From the NCBI GenBank assembly GCA_001942415.1, contig MKJX01000173.1:62001-126000 (forward strand): a stretch of DNA of 64,000 nucleotides. The letters are read 5' to 3'. The notes below the pieces were generated by a model that was given only the letters and a program-made list of their open reading frames with translations, was not told the origin of the DNA and did not search any database. Made by a program: the position numbers and the translations under genes. How positions within the stretch are numbered: the first letter of the stretch is position 1; each line of letters begins with the position of its first letter. Origin of the DNA: Pseudonocardia sp. CNS-139 (GTDB taxonomy: Bacteria; Actinomycetota; Actinomycetes; Mycobacteriales; Pseudonocardiaceae). Of the stretch, positions 43,526 to 56,129 are shown in pieces.

Positions 43526-45798
43526 ATGACCTCCACCCAGACGACCGTCCGCGGCCGGGTCGGGGACAGCCCGCTGCGGCCCGACGGCACGCTCAAGGTG
43601 ACCGGCGAGTTCGCCTACGCCAGTGACCTGTGGCACGACGACATGGTGTGGGGCGCGACGCTGCGCAGCCCGCACCCGCACGCGCGGATCCTCGCGGTCG
43701 ACGTCACCGGGGCGCTGAAGGTGGCCGGGGTGACCGCGGTGCTCACCGCCGCGACGTGCCGGGCGAGAACGCGACCGGTCTGGAGCACCTCGACCAGCCC
43801 GTGCTGGCCGCGGGCGTGGTGCGCTACCAGGGCGAACCCGTCGCGCTGGTGGCCGCCGACCACCCGGAGACCGCCCGGCGCGCGGCCGAGCGGATCGCGG
43901 TCACGTACGAGGAGCTGCCCGCCGTCACCGACCCGCGCACGGCCCTGGACGCCGGCGCGCCGCTCGTGCACGCCGGCGGCAACCTCGTGCGGAAGATGCG
44001 GATCCGCCGCGGCGACCCCGCGCCCACCGCGCCCGTGGTGGTCGCGCTGGACTTCGAGGTCGGGATGCAGGACCAGGCGTTCCTCGGGCCGGAGTCCGGG
44101 CTCGCCGTGCCGGCCGAGGACGGCGGCCTCGACCTCTACGTCGCGACGCAGTGGCTGCACGTCGACCAGAAGCAGGTGTGCCGGGCGCTCGGGATGCCGC
44201 CGGAGCGGGTGCGGCTGCACCTGGCGGGCGTCGGCGGGGCGTTCGGCGGGCGCGAGGACCTCTCCATGCACGTCCACGCCTGCCTGCTCGCCCTGCACAC
44301 CGGCAGGCCGGTGAAGATGAGCTACTCGCGCGAGGAGTCGTTCTTCGGGCACGTGCACCGCCACCCCGCGTGGCTGCGCTACGAGTTCGGCGCCGAGCGC
44401 GACGGGCGGCTCGTCTACGCGAAGGCCGACATCCTCTTCGACGGCGGCGCCTACGCCTCGTCCACCGGGGCGGTCGTCGGCAACGGCGGCACACTGGGGC
44501 TGGGCCCGTACCGCATCCCGTCCGTGCACGTGGACGCGCGCGGCGTGTACTCGAACAACCCGCCGTGCGGGGCCATGCGCGGGTTCGGCTGCGTCCAGGC
44601 GGCGTTCGCGCACGAGGCGCTGATGGACGAGCTGGCCGACGCCGTGGGCCTGGACCGCGTGGAGATCCGCGCGCTCAACGGCATGCGCGAGGGCGACGTC
44701 AACATCACCGGCCAGCTGATCGACTCCGCGGCCCGGTGGCCGAGCTGATCCGGACCGTCCGGGACATGCCGCTGCCGCCCGCGCGCACCGGCACCGACCT
44801 GCGCGACCTGCCCGGCGGCGTCTCCAACACCACCCACGGCGAGGGCGTCGTGCGCGGGGTCGGCTACGCGGTGACGTACAAGAACGTCGGGTTCTCGGAG
44901 GGCTTCGACGACTACTCGACGGCCCGGGTGCGGCTGGAGGTGACCGGCGGCGAGCCGGTCGCGACCGTGCACACCGCGGCGGCCGAGGTCGGCCAGGGGC
45001 TCGTCACGGTGGAGCAGCAGATCGCGCGCACCGAGCTGGGCGTCGACCGGGTGGTCGTGCACCCGAAGGACACGAGCGTCGGGTCCGGCGGGTCGACGTC
45101 GGCGTCGCGGCAGACGTACGTCACGGGCGGGGCGGTGAAGGCCGCGTGCGAGGCCGTGCGCGGGGTGGTGCTGGTCCGGGCGGCCGCGCTGCGCGGGGTG
45201 CCGGCCGCGGGCCTGCGGCTGGACGGCGGCAAGGTCGTCGACGGCACGGGCGAGGTGATCGCGGGGCTCGTGGACGTGCTGGGCGACGGGGCCGTCGAGG
45301 AGACCGTCGAGTGGCGCCACCGGCCCACCGAGGAGATCGACCCGGAGACCGGCCAGGCAACGCGCACGTGCAGTACGCGTTCTCCGCGCACCGGGCGTCG
45401 TGGACGTGGACGTGGAGCTGGGGCTGGTGAAGGTCGTGGCGCTGGACACCGCGCAGGACGTCGGCAGGGCGATCAACCCGGACGCCGTGCTCGGCCAGAT
45501 CCAGGGCGGCAGCGCGCAGGGCATGGGCCTGGCGCTCATGGAGGAGATCGTCGTGACCGACGGGAAGATCCGGAACCCTTCGTTCACGGACTACCTGATC
45601 CCGACGATCCTCGACATGCCCCCGATGCAGGTCAGGGTGCTCGAGTACGCCGACCCGCACGCCCCCTACGGCGTGCGCGGGGTGGGGGAGCCGCCCACGA
45701 TCAGCTCCGGCCCGGCGGTCGCGGCCGCCATCCGAGCGGCCAGCGGCCGCCCGCTGCGCCGCGTGCCGGTCAAGCCGGAGCACGTCACCGGGGTGTGA
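43526..45798 (+). CDS. Xanthine dehydrogenase, molybdopterin-binding subunit (four frame breaks)
   Basis: Large catalytic subunit. GENATGLEHLDQPVLAAGVV, GMQDQAFLGPESGLAVPAED and GVGGAFGGREDLSMHVHACL (Mo-pterin loop), then NPPCGAMRGFGCVQAAFAHE (the substrate Arg loop), GQGLVTVEQQIARTELGVD and YGVRGVGEPPT with the catalytic Glu. Breaks near 43755, 44735, 45357 and 45395 each need one base. The corrected product is about 758 residues, usual for the xdhB type. Starts one base after the deaminase stop. No xdhC-type maturation gene is in the window. Confidence 0.9.
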
Positions 45799-45812
45799 CG
45801 CCCCCTCCCATG

Positions 45813-45861
45813 CTGGAAAGCCACGTTCAGGGCCGGTAGTGACATGGACGTGGCTTTCCAG
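45813..45861. terminator. Hairpin with 14-base arms after the xanthine dehydrogenase operon
   Basis: CTGGAAAGCCACGT, a 21-base loop, then ACGTGGCTTTCCAG. It lies 15 bases past the stop codon. A second hairpin with the same GCxAAAGCCAC-type arm occurs at 52104. There is no T-run, so termination would rely on structure; a dispersed repeat element is the other reading. Confidence 0.6.
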
Positions 45862-45901
45862 GCATGCCGGCGGGCGGGGATGGTGCCGGCCGCCACACTG
45901 G

Positions 45902-45916
45902 TGTATACCGTATGCA
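45902..45916. promoter_or_regulatory. GntR/FadR-like operator before the allantoin operon
   Basis: TGTATAC-c-GTATGCA is a near-perfect 15-base palindrome (one mismatch) in the style of GntR-family sites. It abuts the AAGGAGG ribosome-binding site of the gene at 45927, so a bound regulator would block expression. No GntR gene lies nearby. Confidence 0.5.
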
Positions 45917-45926
45917 AGGAGGACGT

Positions 45927-46318
45927 GTGCCGCTGATGTTTCTGAACGGGACGGCGATGGCCGGAGGGGCTGACCACCACCTGGTCGGTGGCGCGCCCCT
46001 CGTCGCCCGGACGACGACCGCGCCGCGGTACCGCTTCCACGCCGTCGACGGCCGCTACCCCGCGCTGGAGGACGTCGGCGCGGGCGGGGCCGCCGTCGTG
46101 GGCGAGGTCTACGACCTGGGCTACGAGCAGCTGCGCGAGGTGCTGCTCCCCGGCGAGCGGCCGGGCTGGAGCTGGGGGTCGTCGAGCTCGCCGACGGCAC
46201 CGGCTCGCTCGCGATGGTCCTGCGCCGGCCATATCCGAACGACACGGCCGCGCAGCTCCCGCCGCTGACTGACATCTCCGAGCTGGCGAGCTGGCGCGCC
46301 TACCGGGGCGAGTCGTGA
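45927..46318 (+). CDS. Allophanate-hydrolase-related small protein (one frame break)
   Basis: About 130 residues resembling the C-terminal gamma-glutamylcyclotransferase-like domain of allophanate hydrolase as a separate protein. [40 protein letters not shown] and [20 protein letters not shown] follow the usual order; after a lost base near 46165 it reads [20 protein letters not shown] and ends [18 protein letters not shown] ends five bases before GTG 45927. GTGA overlap joins it to allantoinase. Probably handles a ureido or urea-derived intermediate, but its activity is not known to me. Confidence 0.72.
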
Positions 46319-47625
46319 TCGCGCTGCGCGCGCCCCGGGCCGTCGTGGACGGCGCCGAGCGCCCGGCCACCGTGCTCGTGGACGGCGAGCGGATCGCCGA
46401 CGTGCTGCCGTTCGATGCCGCCGTCGCCGCGGAGGAGGTCGTGCTCGGCGCCGACGAGGTGCTGCTCCCGGGCCTCGTCGACACGCACGTGCACGTCAAC
46501 GAGCCGGGCCGCACGGAGTGGGAGGGGTTCGCCTCCGCCACCCGGGCCGCCGCCGCGGGCGGTGTCACGACGATCGTGGACATGCCGCTCAACTCGCTGC
46601 CGCCGACCGTCGACGTGGCCGCGCTGGAGGTCAAGCGCAAGGCCGCCGACGGGCAGTGCAGCGTGGACGTCGGGTTCTGGGGCGGCGCGATCCCCGGCAA
46701 CGCCGCCGACCTGGCCGCGCTGCACGCCGCCGGCGTGTTCGGGGTGAAGTGCTTCCTGCTCGACAGCGGGGTGCCGGAGTTCCCGCCGCTCACCGGGGAC
46801 GACCTGGTCACGGCCCTGCGGGCGGTCGCCGCGTACGACGGGCTGCTCATCGCGCACGCCGAGGACGGCGACCTCGTCCACGACGCCGCCGGCCGCCGCT
46901 ACGCGGACTTCGTCGCGTCCCGGCCGCGGGCCGCGGAGGACAGCGCGATCGCCCGGCTGCTGGGCCTGGCCCGGGAGACGGGCGCGCGGGTGCACGTCGT
47001 GCACCTGTCGTCGTCGGACGCGCTGCCGATGCTCGCGGCCGCCCGCGCCGACGGCGTGCGCGTCACCGTCGAGACCTGCCCGCACTACCTCGCGCTCACG
47101 GCCGAGGAGGTGCCCGACGGCGACACCCGGTTCAAGTGCTGCCCGCCGGTGCGCGAGGCCGGCAACCGGGAGGCGCTCTGGCGGGGTCTCGCCGACGGCA
47201 CGATCGACCTGGTCGTCTCCGACCACTCGCCGTGCACGGCCGACCTCAAGCGCCTGGAGACGGGCGACTTCGGGCTCGCCTGGGGCGGCATCGCGTCGCT
47301 GCAGCTGGGCCTGCCCGTCGTCTGGACGCAGGCCCGCGAGCGCGGCCTCGGCCTCGCCGACGTCGTGCGCTGGATGGCGCAGCACCCCGCCGAGCTGGTC
47401 GGGCTGGCCCGGAAGGGCCGGATCGCGCCCGGCCACGACGCCGACCTCACGGTGTTCGCGCCCGAGGAGACGTTCACGGTGGGCGAGCTGCACCACCGCA
47501 ACCCCGTCACCCCGTACGCCGGGCGGGGGCTCTCCGGCGTGGTCCGCGGGACGTGGCTGCGGGGCGCCCCGATCGACCTGGACGGCCCGCCGCGCGGCCG
47601 CCTCCTGAGCCGGGGGGAGGCGTGA
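46315..47625 (+). CDS. allB: Allantoinase
   Basis: Hydrolyses allantoin to allantoate. Intact, 436 residues. Metal ligands: [20 protein letters not shown] (HxH), [17 protein letters not shown] (carboxylated Lys), [14 protein letters not shown] and [14 protein letters not shown] (His), and VVSDHSPCT (Asp). This is the cyclic amidohydrolase pattern with the allantoinase spacing. GTG at 46315 overlaps the previous stop. It continues the pathway from UraD; allantoicase follows after two bases. Confidence 0.95.
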   Translation: MIALRAPRAVVDGAERPATVLVDGERIADVLPFDAAVAAEEVVLGADEVLLPGLVDTHVHVNEPGRTEWEGFASATRAAAAGGVTTIVDMPLNSLPPTVDVAALEVKRKAADGQCSVDVGFWGGAIPGNAADLAALHAAGVFGVKCFLLDSGVPEFPPLTGDDLVTALRAVAAYDGLLIAHAEDGDLVHDAAGRRYADFVASRPRAAEDSAIARLLGLARETGARVHVVHLSSSDALPMLAAARADGVRVTVETCPHYLALTAEEVPDGDTRFKCCPPVREAGNREALWRGLADGTIDLVVSDHSPCTADLKRLETGDFGLAWGGIASLQLGLPVVWTQARERGLGLADVVRWMAQHPAELVGLARKGRIAPGHDADLTVFAPEETFTVGELHHRNPVTPYAGRGLSGVVRGTWLRGAPIDLDGPPRGRLLSRGEA

Positions 47626-47627
47626 CG

Positions 47628-48659
47628 ATGGACTTCCAGCAGCTTCCCGACCTCGCCCTGCGCAGCCTCGGCGGCGCCGTCGTGTACGCCAACGACGAGG
47701 CGTTCGCGGCCAAGGAGAACCTGGTCACGCCCGGTCCGGCGGTGTTCGACCCGGTCACCTTCGGGCACCGGGGCAAGGTCTACGACGGCTGGGAGACCCG
47801 CCGCCGCCGGGGCACCGGCCACGACGAGGCGATCGTCCGGCTCGGCGCGCCCGGGATCGTGCGCGGGGTGGTCGTCGACACCGCGTGGTTCAAGGGCAAC
47901 TACCCGCCCGAGGTGTCGGTCGACGGGCTGGTGGCCGGCCCGCACACGCCCGTCGCGGACCTGCTCGCCGCCGAGGGCTGGACCGAGCTCGTGGCGCGCA
48001 GCCCGGTGAAGGGCGACGCCGAGAACCCGTTCGCCGTCCCGAGCGACCTGCGCGTCACGCACGTCCGGCTGCGCATCCACCCCGACGGCGGGGTGGCGCG
48101 GCTGCGCGTGCACGGCGAGGCGGTGCCCGACCTCGACCTGCTCGACGCGCTCGGCACCGTGGACCTCGCCGCGATCGAGAACGGCGGCCGCGTGGTCGGC
48201 TGCTCGAACCTCTTCTACAGCTCGCCGAACAACCTCCTGCTGCCCGGCCCGCCGCGGAACATGGGCGAGGGCTGGGAGACCGCGCGCCGCCGCGACGAGG
48301 GCAACGACTGGGTCGAGGTCGCGCTGGCCGGCGAGTCGGTGGTCGCGGTCGCCGAGATCGACACCACGTACTTCCTGCACAACGCGCCGGGTTGGGCGAC
48401 CCTGCGCGGCCGCAACGGGGACGGGGGGTGGTTCGAGCTGCTGCCCCGCACGGCGCTGCTCCCGGACACCCGCCACCGGTTCCCGCTGGGCACACCCCCG
48501 CCCACCACACACGTCCGGCTGGACATCCATCCGGACGGCGGCACGGCGCGGCTTCGCATGCACGGCCGTCTGACCGAGGCGGGCCGGGCGGAACTGGGCC
48601 ACCGCCTGCTCGCCGGGGTCACCCCGACCACCCGCGACGATCGCGAGGACACCTCATGA
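47628..48659 (+). CDS. alc: Allantoicase
   Basis: Splits allantoate into ureidoglycolate and urea. Intact, 343 residues, with the two repeated jelly-roll domains visible: GKVYDGWETRRRRGTGHDEA with VVVDTAWFKGNYPPEVSVDG in the first, and NMGEGWETARRRDEGNDWVE with AEIDTTYFLHNAPGWATLRG in the second. Each ends in a TH-VRL-IHPDGG-ARLR-HG strand pair. ATG 47628 follows GGGGGGAGG; its stop overlaps the hydroxypyruvate isomerase ATG. Ureidoglycolate lyase is not evident in the window. Confidence 0.94.
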   Translation: MDFQQLPDLALRSLGGAVVYANDEAFAAKENLVTPGPAVFDPVTFGHRGKVYDGWETRRRRGTGHDEAIVRLGAPGIVRGVVVDTAWFKGNYPPEVSVDGLVAGPHTPVADLLAAEGWTELVARSPVKGDAENPFAVPSDLRVTHVRLRIHPDGGVARLRVHGEAVPDLDLLDALGTVDLAAIENGGRVVGCSNLFYSSPNNLLLPGPPRNMGEGWETARRRDEGNDWVEVALAGESVVAVAEIDTTYFLHNAPGWATLRGRNGDGGWFELLPRTALLPDTRHRFPLGTPPPTTHVRLDIHPDGGTARLRMHGRLTEAGRAELGHRLLAGVTPTTRDDREDTS

Positions 48660-49434
48660 TCCGCTACACCGTGAACTGCTCGATCCTGTTCACCGAGCTA
48701 CCGCTGCTGGACCGGCCCGCCGCGGCGAAGCGCCGGGTTCGACGCGGTCGAGTTCTGGTGGCCCTTCCCGACCGCGACGCCGTCCGAGACCGAGGTGGAC
48801 GCCTTCGCGCGCGCGATCGAGGCCGCCGGCGTGCGGCTGACCGGCCTGAACTTCGCCGCGGGCGACATGCCGGCGGGCGACCGCGGGCTCGTGTCCTGGC
48901 CCGGGCGGGAGCACGAGTTCCGGGCCAGCGTCGACGTCGCGGTGAAGATCGGCGAGCGGCTGGGCACCGAGGTCTTCAACGCCCTCTACGGGCTGCGGCT
49001 CGACGGCGCCGACCCGGCCGAGCAGGACGCCGTCGCGCTGGAGAACCTGGCGTACGCGGCCGGCCGCACGGGTGCCGCCGTGCTGCTGGAGCCGGTGAGC
49101 GGGCCCCGGGATACCCGCTGCTGACCGCCGCCGACGCGGTCGCCGTGATCGAGAAGGTGGGCGCCCCGAACGTCCGGCTGCTCGCCGACCTCTACCACCT
49201 GACGGTCAACGGCGACGACGTCGACGCGGCCCTGGCCGCGCACGCTCCGCTGATCGCGCACGTCCAGATCGCCGACGCGCCCGGCCGCAACGAGCCCGGC
49301 ACCGGCGGGATCGACTCGCCCGGCACTTCGCCGCGCTGGAGCGCGACGGTTACCCGGGCTGGATCGGGCTGGAGTACAAGCCCTCCACCACGAGCGAGCG
49401 GGCGTTCGACTGGCTGCGCGGGGAGGACGCATGA
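48656..49434 (+). CDS. hyi: Hydroxypyruvate isomerase (three frame breaks)
   Basis: TIM-barrel isomerase interconverting hydroxypyruvate and tartronate semialdehyde in glyoxylate assimilation. [20 protein letters not shown], then after a break [39 protein letters not shown] and [40 protein letters not shown] and [20 protein letters not shown] contain the metal-binding residues. Breaks near 48735, 49110 and 49325. About 260 residues. ATGA overlaps at both ends with alc and the reductase. Confidence 0.9.
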
Positions 49435-50309
49435 CCACCGTCGCGTTCATCGGCCTGGGGATCATGGGCGCGCCCATGGCGCGCCACCTGGTCGACGCCG
49501 GGCACGACGTGGTCGGGTTCAACCGCTCGCGCCGGCCGTCGACGCGTTCGCGGCGTACGGCGGGCGGGCCGCGGCGAGTGTGGCCGAGGCGGTGCACGAG
49601 GCCGAGGTCGTCTTCACGATGGTCCCGGACAGCCCGGACGTCGAGCAGGTCGCGCTCGGCCCCGAGGGGATCTACGCCTCCGCCAAGCCGGGCCTGCTGC
49701 ACGTCGACTGCTCGACGATCCGCCCCGACGTCGCCCGCAAGGTCGCGGCGCCGGCGCGAAGCTGGGCGTCCGGGTGGTGGCGCGCCGGTCAGCGGCGGCG
49801 AGGCCGGGGCGAAGGAGGGCACGCTCTCGATCATGGTCGGCGGTGAGCCGGCCGACGTCGAGGCCGCCCGCCCGTACCTGGACGCCGTCGGCGGCACGGT
49901 CGTGCACGTCGGGCCCGCGGGCGCCGGCCAGACGGTGAAGGCGGCGAACCAGCTCATCGTCGCCGGCAACATCCAGCTCGTCGCCGAGGCGCTCGTCTTC
50001 CTGGAGGCGCACGGCGTCGACACCGAGTCGGCGGTGCGGGTGCTGCGCGGCGGACTGGCCGGCAGCACCGTGCTGGACCGCAAGGCCGCCGGGATGCTCG
50101 CCCGCGAGTTCGCCCCCGGGTTCCGGGTGGACCTGCACCACAAGGACCTCGGGATCGTCGCCGAGGCGGCCCGCGAGGCCGGCGTCGCGATCCCGCTGGG
50201 CGCGCACGTCGCGCAGCTGATGGCCGCGCTGCGGGCCATGGGTCACGGCGGCCTCGACCACAGCGCGCTGCTCCTGCTCGTCGAGCAGCTCTCCGGAAGG
50301 GATCACTGA
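49431..50309 (+). CDS. glxR: 2-hydroxy-3-oxopropionate (tartronate semialdehyde) reductase (two frame breaks)
   Basis: NAD(P)H-dependent reductase that turns tartronate semialdehyde into D-glycerate. Rossmann start [40 protein letters not shown]; the substrate motif [20 protein letters not shown] (after repair); and the catalytic-Lys region [20 protein letters not shown]. Breaks near 49530 and 49750. About 293 residues. One base separates it from glyoxylate carboligase, its substrate supplier. Confidence 0.92.
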   Translation: MTTVAFIGLGIMGAPMARHLVDAGHDVVGFNRSRRPSTRSRRTAGGPRRVWPRRCTRPRSSSRWSRTARTSSRSRSAPRGSTPPPSRACCTSTARRSAPTSPARSRRRREAGRPGGGAPVSGGEAGAKEGTLSIMVGGEPADVEAARPYLDAVGGTVVHVGPAGAGQTVKAANQLIVAGNIQLVAEALVFLEAHGVDTESAVRVLRGGLAGSTVLDRKAAGMLAREFAPGFRVDLHHKDLGIVAEAAREAGVAIPLGAHVAQLMAALRAMGHGGLDHSALLLLVEQLSGRDH

Positions 50310-50310
50310 C

Positions 50311-52085
<1,775 letters not shown>

Positions 52086-52103
52086 CCCGCCCCTCCGTCC
52101 GCC

Positions 52104-52162
52104 GGTTGCAGCAAAGCCACCCTCACGCCACCACGCTGCATGAGGGTGGCTTTGCTGCAACC
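52104..52162. terminator. Long perfect hairpin between convergent gcl and ROK genes
   Basis: Perfect 22-base arms (52104-52125 and 52141-52162) around a 15-base loop; the arm core is GCAAAGCCACCCTCA. It fills the space between two convergent genes, ideal for a bidirectional terminator. It shares the AAAGCCAC core and layout with the hairpin at 45813. Confidence 0.72.
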
Positions 52163-52173
52163 CGGCCGCGGGG

Positions 52174-53406
52174 TCAGCGGCGGGTGGGCGCCGGGCGTTC
52201 GGCCAGCAGGGCGCCGATCGAGTCGGGGCTCAGCACCTGCTCGATGCCCAGCACCGTCGCGCCGGCCAGTCCGGCGTGCTCGCCGAGGACGCTGTTGGCC
52301 AGCACCAGGTTGCGCGTGGCCAGCGGCAGCGCCCGCTGGTAGACGACGCTGCGCACGCCCGCGAGCAGCTCGTCGCTGGCCGCCGTGAGCACCCCGCCGA
52401 TCGTCACGCGGGCGGGGTTGTAGAAGTGCACGAGCGTGGCGACCAGCTCGCCGATGAGGCCGGCCGCGTCGCGCACGGCCCCGACCGCGGCCGGGTCGCC
52501 GCGCGCCACGAGCGCCCCGACGTCGGCGATCGTGGCCGTGCCGAGCCGGCGCGCGATCGCGCCGGCCGACGCCACGGCCTCGATACATCCGACGTTCCCG
52601 CACACGCACGCGTCGTCGGGGGCGCCGCGCACCCGGACGTGCCCGATGTCGCCGGCTGCGCCGTCCGCCCCGTGGTGCAGCACCCCGGCCGCGCTCACCA
52701 GGCCGCCGCCGATGCCCGTGCCGACCTTCACGAAGAGCAGCGGCACCTGGTCGGCCGGCAGCGCCCGGGCCTCGCCGAGCGCCCGCAGGTTCACGTCGTT
52801 CTCCAGCACCGCGGGGCAGGCGAACGTCTGCTGCAGCCGGGCCGACACCGGGTAGGCGTGCCAGCCGGGCATGATCGGCGGCCGCACCGGGATGCCCAGG
52901 TTGCCGTCCACCGGGCCGGGCAGCCCGATCACCACGGCCCGCGCCGGCACGTCCCCCATGGTGCTCGCGCGCAGCGCGGTGAGCTGCGTCTCCACCGTCC
53001 GGAGCACGGCGTCGGGGCCGTCGCGGACGTCCACGTCGACGTGCGCGTGGGCCAGGACCTGCTGGCTCAGGTCGACGACGGCGAGGTGCGCGTTGGTGGC
53101 GCCGACGTCGGCCAGCAGCACGTGCCCGCCGCGCGGGGAGAGCGCGAGCCGGTCGGCCGGGCGGCCCCGGCCGGCGGTCGGCCGGGTGCCGTCCAGCCGG
53201 AGAACGCCCCTGGCCAGCAACTCGTCGACGGCCGTGCTGACGGTGGTGCGGGCGAGCCCGGCGGCCGTCACGAGGTCGGCCTTGCTCACCGCCGCCCCGG
53301 ACGCGACGAGCCGGGCGACGGTGCTCAGCGTGACCGCCGGCTCGATGCGGCCGGACAGCGGCGGCGCCGAGAGGCGCAACGGGGGCAACAGGGACGACGG
53401 GAGCAT
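52174..53406 (-). CDS. ROK-family transcriptional regulator
   Basis: 410 residues, intact. N-terminal winged helix: VARLVASGAAVSKADLVTAA then GLARTTVSTAVDELLARGVL. The ROK kinase-like domain follows with HVLLADVGATNAHLAVVDL (phosphate loop), VVIGLPGPVDGNLG, FVKVGTGIGGGLVSAAGVLH and the zinc motif CVCGNVGCIEAVAS preceded by GDIGHVRV. Such NagC/XylR-type proteins bind a sugar and repress transport genes. Divergent from an ABC sugar transporter, with a 35-base inverted repeat between. ATG 53406 or GTG 53409 are adjacent choices. Confidence 0.9.
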   Translation of the reverse strand: MLPSSLLPPLRLSAPPLSGRIEPAVTLSTVARLVASGAAVSKADLVTAAGLARTTVSTAVDELLARGVLRLDGTRPTAGRGRPADRLALSPRGGHVLLADVGATNAHLAVVDLSQQVLAHAHVDVDVRDGPDAVLRTVETQLTALRASTMGDVPARAVVIGLPGPVDGNLGIPVRPPIMPGWHAYPVSARLQQTFACPAVLENDVNLRALGEARALPADQVPLLFVKVGTGIGGGLVSAAGVLHHGADGAAGDIGHVRVRGAPDDACVCGNVGCIEAVASAGAIARRLGTATIADVGALVARGDPAAVGAVRDAAGLIGELVATLVHFYNPARVTIGGVLTAASDELLAGVRSVVYQRALPLATRNLVLANSVLGEHAGLAGATVLGIEQVLSPDSIGALLAERPAPTRR

Positions 53407-53420
53407 CACGGACCGATTTC

Positions 53421-53455
53421 GACGGAAATATGACTTGATGAGTCATTATTCCGTC
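53421..53455. promoter_or_regulatory. ROK operator between divergent repressor and ABC genes
   Basis: GACGGAAATATGACT-tgatg-AGTCATTATTCCGTC: 15-base arms matching at 13 positions, AT-rich at the centre, starting 15 bases upstream of the ROK start. Size and symmetry resemble NagC/Mlc-type sites. Likely controls both directions. Confidence 0.75.
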
Positions 53456-53522
53456 GTTGTACGGCACTGGTCAATGCTCCTACCTTTCCCTCGCCGGTAC
53501 CGGCCACAGCGAGGTGGGGACG

Positions 53523-55064
53523 ATGACGACTGCGCCGACTCCTGGCCCGCTGCTCGCGATGCGCGGCATCGTCAAGCAGTTCCCCGGGGTGCGCGCGCTC
53601 GACGGTGTGGACCTGGACGTGACCGCGGGCGAGGTGCACTGCCTGCTCGGCCAGAACGGGGCGGGCAAGTCGACCCTGATCAAGGTGCTGGCCGGGGCGC
53701 ACACCCCGGACGCGGGCGAGATCGTGTGGGCCGGGCGGCCGGTGACGTTCGGCTCGCCGCAGGCCGCCGACGCCGCCGGGATCGCCACGATCTACCAGGA
53801 GCTGGACCTCGTCCCCGGGCTGACGGTCGCCGAGAACGTGGTGCTCGGCCACGAGCCCTCGCGCCTGGGCTTCAGCCGGCTGCGCGCCGCCGACGACAAG
53901 GCCCGGCGGCTGCTGCGCCGGCTCGGGCACCCGGAGATCCCGCCGCGGCGCGAGCTGGGCCGGCTCTCGGCCGCCGGCCAGCAGATCGTCAGCATGGCCC
54001 GGGCGCTGGCCAAGGACGCCCGGCTGATCGTGATGGACGAGCCCTCGGCGGTGCTCGACCCGGAGGAGGTGCAGAACCTCTTCCGGGTGATCCGGGAGCT
54101 GACCGCGGACGGCGTCGCCGTCGTCTACATCTCGCACCGGCTGGAGGAGATCCGCGAGATCGGCGACCGGGTCACCGTGCTCAAGGACGGGCGCACGGTC
54201 GCCCGCAACCTGCCCGCGCGCACCACGCCGACGGCCGACGTGATCCGGCTGATGACCGGGCGCACCGTCGAGTACGCCTTCCCGCCGCGCGCCGCGCCCG
54301 TGTCGGACGAGGTGGTGCTGCAGGTCGAGGGCCTGTCGCGGACCGGGGAGTTCCGCGACGTGTCGTTCACGGTGCGCGCGGGCGAGGTCGTCGGGCTGGC
54401 CGGGCTGGTCGGGTCCGGCCGCTCCGAGATCGTCGAGACGGTCTACGGGGCGCGCCGGCCCAGCGCCGGCACGGTGCGGGTGCGGGGGAAGCGGCTGCGT
54501 CCGGGCTCGGTGCCCGCGGCCGTGCGGGCCGGGATGGGGCTCGCGCCGGAGGAGCGCAAGAGCCAGGCGCTGCTGCTGGGCGAGCCGGTCTTCCGGAACG
54601 TGTCGCTGCCGGCGATGGACCGGTTCGCGACGGCCGGGTTCCTCGGCCCGGACGCCGACCTCGCGGCCGCCGCGGAGATCACCGGCCGGCTCGACGTGCG
54701 CCCGTCCGACCCCAGGCGCCCGGCCCGCACGCTCTCGGGCGGCAACCAGCAGAAGGTCGTGCTCGCCCGCTGGCTCCTGCAGGGCTGCACGGTGCTGCTG
54801 CTCGACGAGCCCACGCGCGGCGTCGACGTGGGCGCGCGCAGCGAGATCTACGCGCTGGTCCGGCGGCTCGCGGCGCAGGGCGCGGCGATCGTGCTGGTCT
54901 CCAGCGAGGTGCCCGAGGTGCTCGGCCTGGCCGACCGGGTGCTGGTCGTGCGTGAGGGCCGGGTGGTGCACGAGGCGCCCAGCGGCGAGCTGGACGAGGG
55001 CCGGGTGCTGGACCTGGTGATGGAAGCGGTGCCGGCCGGGGCCGCCGAGAGGAGCGGATCATGA
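53523..55064 (+). CDS. Sugar ABC transporter, double ATP-binding subunit (RbsA/MglA type)
   Basis: 513 residues, intact. Two ATPase halves: first Walker A CLLGQNGAGKSTLIKVLAG and Walker B LIVMDEPSAVLDPEEV; second half with degenerate Walker A LAGLVGSGRSEIVETVYG, the signature LSGGNQQKVVLARWL and Walker B VLLLDEPTRGVDVGAR. The first signature reads LSAAGQQIVSMARALA. This fused form serves ribose, galactose, xylose or inositol uptake systems. ATG at 53523 follows GAGGTGGGG. Stop overlaps the permease ATG (ATGA). Confidence 0.93.
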   Translation: MTTAPTPGPLLAMRGIVKQFPGVRALDGVDLDVTAGEVHCLLGQNGAGKSTLIKVLAGAHTPDAGEIVWAGRPVTFGSPQAADAAGIATIYQELDLVPGLTVAENVVLGHEPSRLGFSRLRAADDKARRLLRRLGHPEIPPRRELGRLSAAGQQIVSMARALAKDARLIVMDEPSAVLDPEEVQNLFRVIRELTADGVAVVYISHRLEEIREIGDRVTVLKDGRTVARNLPARTTPTADVIRLMTGRTVEYAFPPRAAPVSDEVVLQVEGLSRTGEFRDVSFTVRAGEVVGLAGLVGSGRSEIVETVYGARRPSAGTVRVRGKRLRPGSVPAAVRAGMGLAPEERKSQALLLGEPVFRNVSLPAMDRFATAGFLGPDADLAAAAEITGRLDVRPSDPRRPARTLSGGNQQKVVLARWLLQGCTVLLLDEPTRGVDVGARSEIYALVRRLAAQGAAIVLVSSEVPEVLGLADRVLVVREGRVVHEAPSGELDEGRVLDLVMEAVPAGAAERSGS

Positions 55065-56109
55065 CCGAGCAGGGCGCACCGCCGGCGCAGCGGGCGCGGT
55101 CGCCGACGAACGGGGCCGCGTGGAGCGCGCGGCGCGGGAGGAGCCCGCGCGTTCGCGGCTGGCCCGGCTGTTCGACACCGGCGGCGGGCGCAACCTGGGC
55201 CTGGTCGCCGTGCTGGTGCTGCTGGGCGTGGTCGGGGTCGTCACCACCGACACGTTCCTGACCACCGCGAACCTGCTGACGGTGCTCACCCAGGCGTCGA
55301 TCATCGGCGTGCTGACCGTCGGCATGACGTTCGTGATCATCGGCGGCGGCATCGACCTGTCGGTCGGCAAGGTCATGGCGCTGGCGTCGGTGTGGTGCAC
55401 GACGGTGGCGACGCAGTCGTTCGGCTGGGTCGTGATGATCTTCTGCGCGCTGGCGGTCGGCGTCGGCGCCGGGCTGGTCAACGGCCTGCTGATCACCTAC
55501 GGCCGGATCGTGCCCTTCATCGCGACGCTCGCGATGCTGATCTCGGCGCAGGGCCTGGCCGAGCAGATCTCCGGGCGGCGCAGCCAGATCGTCACCGACC
55601 CGGTGATCGCCGGCATCGCCAACACCCGGCTCGCGGGCATCCCGCTGCTGGTCTACATCTTCGCCGCGGTGGTGGTCGTCGGCTGGGTGGTGCTCAACCG
55701 CACCACCTTCGGCCGCCGGACGTTCGCGATCGGCGGCAACCCCGAGGCCGCCCGCCTGGCCGGCCTGGACGTGCGGCGGCACACGATCCTGCTCTACGTG
55801 GTGTCCGGGCTCTGCGCCGGCATCGCGGCGATCATGATCGCGTCGCTGACGACCACCGGGTCCAGTACCCACGGCACGCTCTACGAGCTGGACGCGATCG
55901 CCGCGGTGATCATCGGCGGCACGCTCCTGACCGGCGGCCGCGGCACCCTCATCGGCTCGATCCTGGGCGTGCTCGTGTTCACGACGATCACGAACCTGTT
56001 CATCCTCAACAACCTGGCGACCGAGGTCCAGAACATCGCCAAGGGCGCGCTCATCGTGATCGCCGTGCTGATCCAGACGCGGGCGCAGCGCTCGTCCGGT
56101 ACCGGCTGA
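55061..56109 (+). CDS. Sugar ABC transporter permease (RbsC type; one frame break near the start)
   Basis: About 350 residues with 8-10 membrane segments (LGLVAVLVLLGVVGVVTTDT, IIGVLTVGMTFVIIGGGIDL, YIFAAVVVVGWVVLNRTTFG). GGGIDLSVGKVMALASV and the cytoplasmic loop FAIGGNPEAARLAGLDVRRH are RbsC hallmarks. The N-terminal 15-20 codons from ATG 55061 are in another frame; one base is missing near 55110, after which it reads ERAAREEPARSRLARLFDTG. Coupled by ATGA to the ATPase gene. Confidence 0.9.
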
Positions 56110-56129
56110 CCCCAACGAAGGAGTCCACC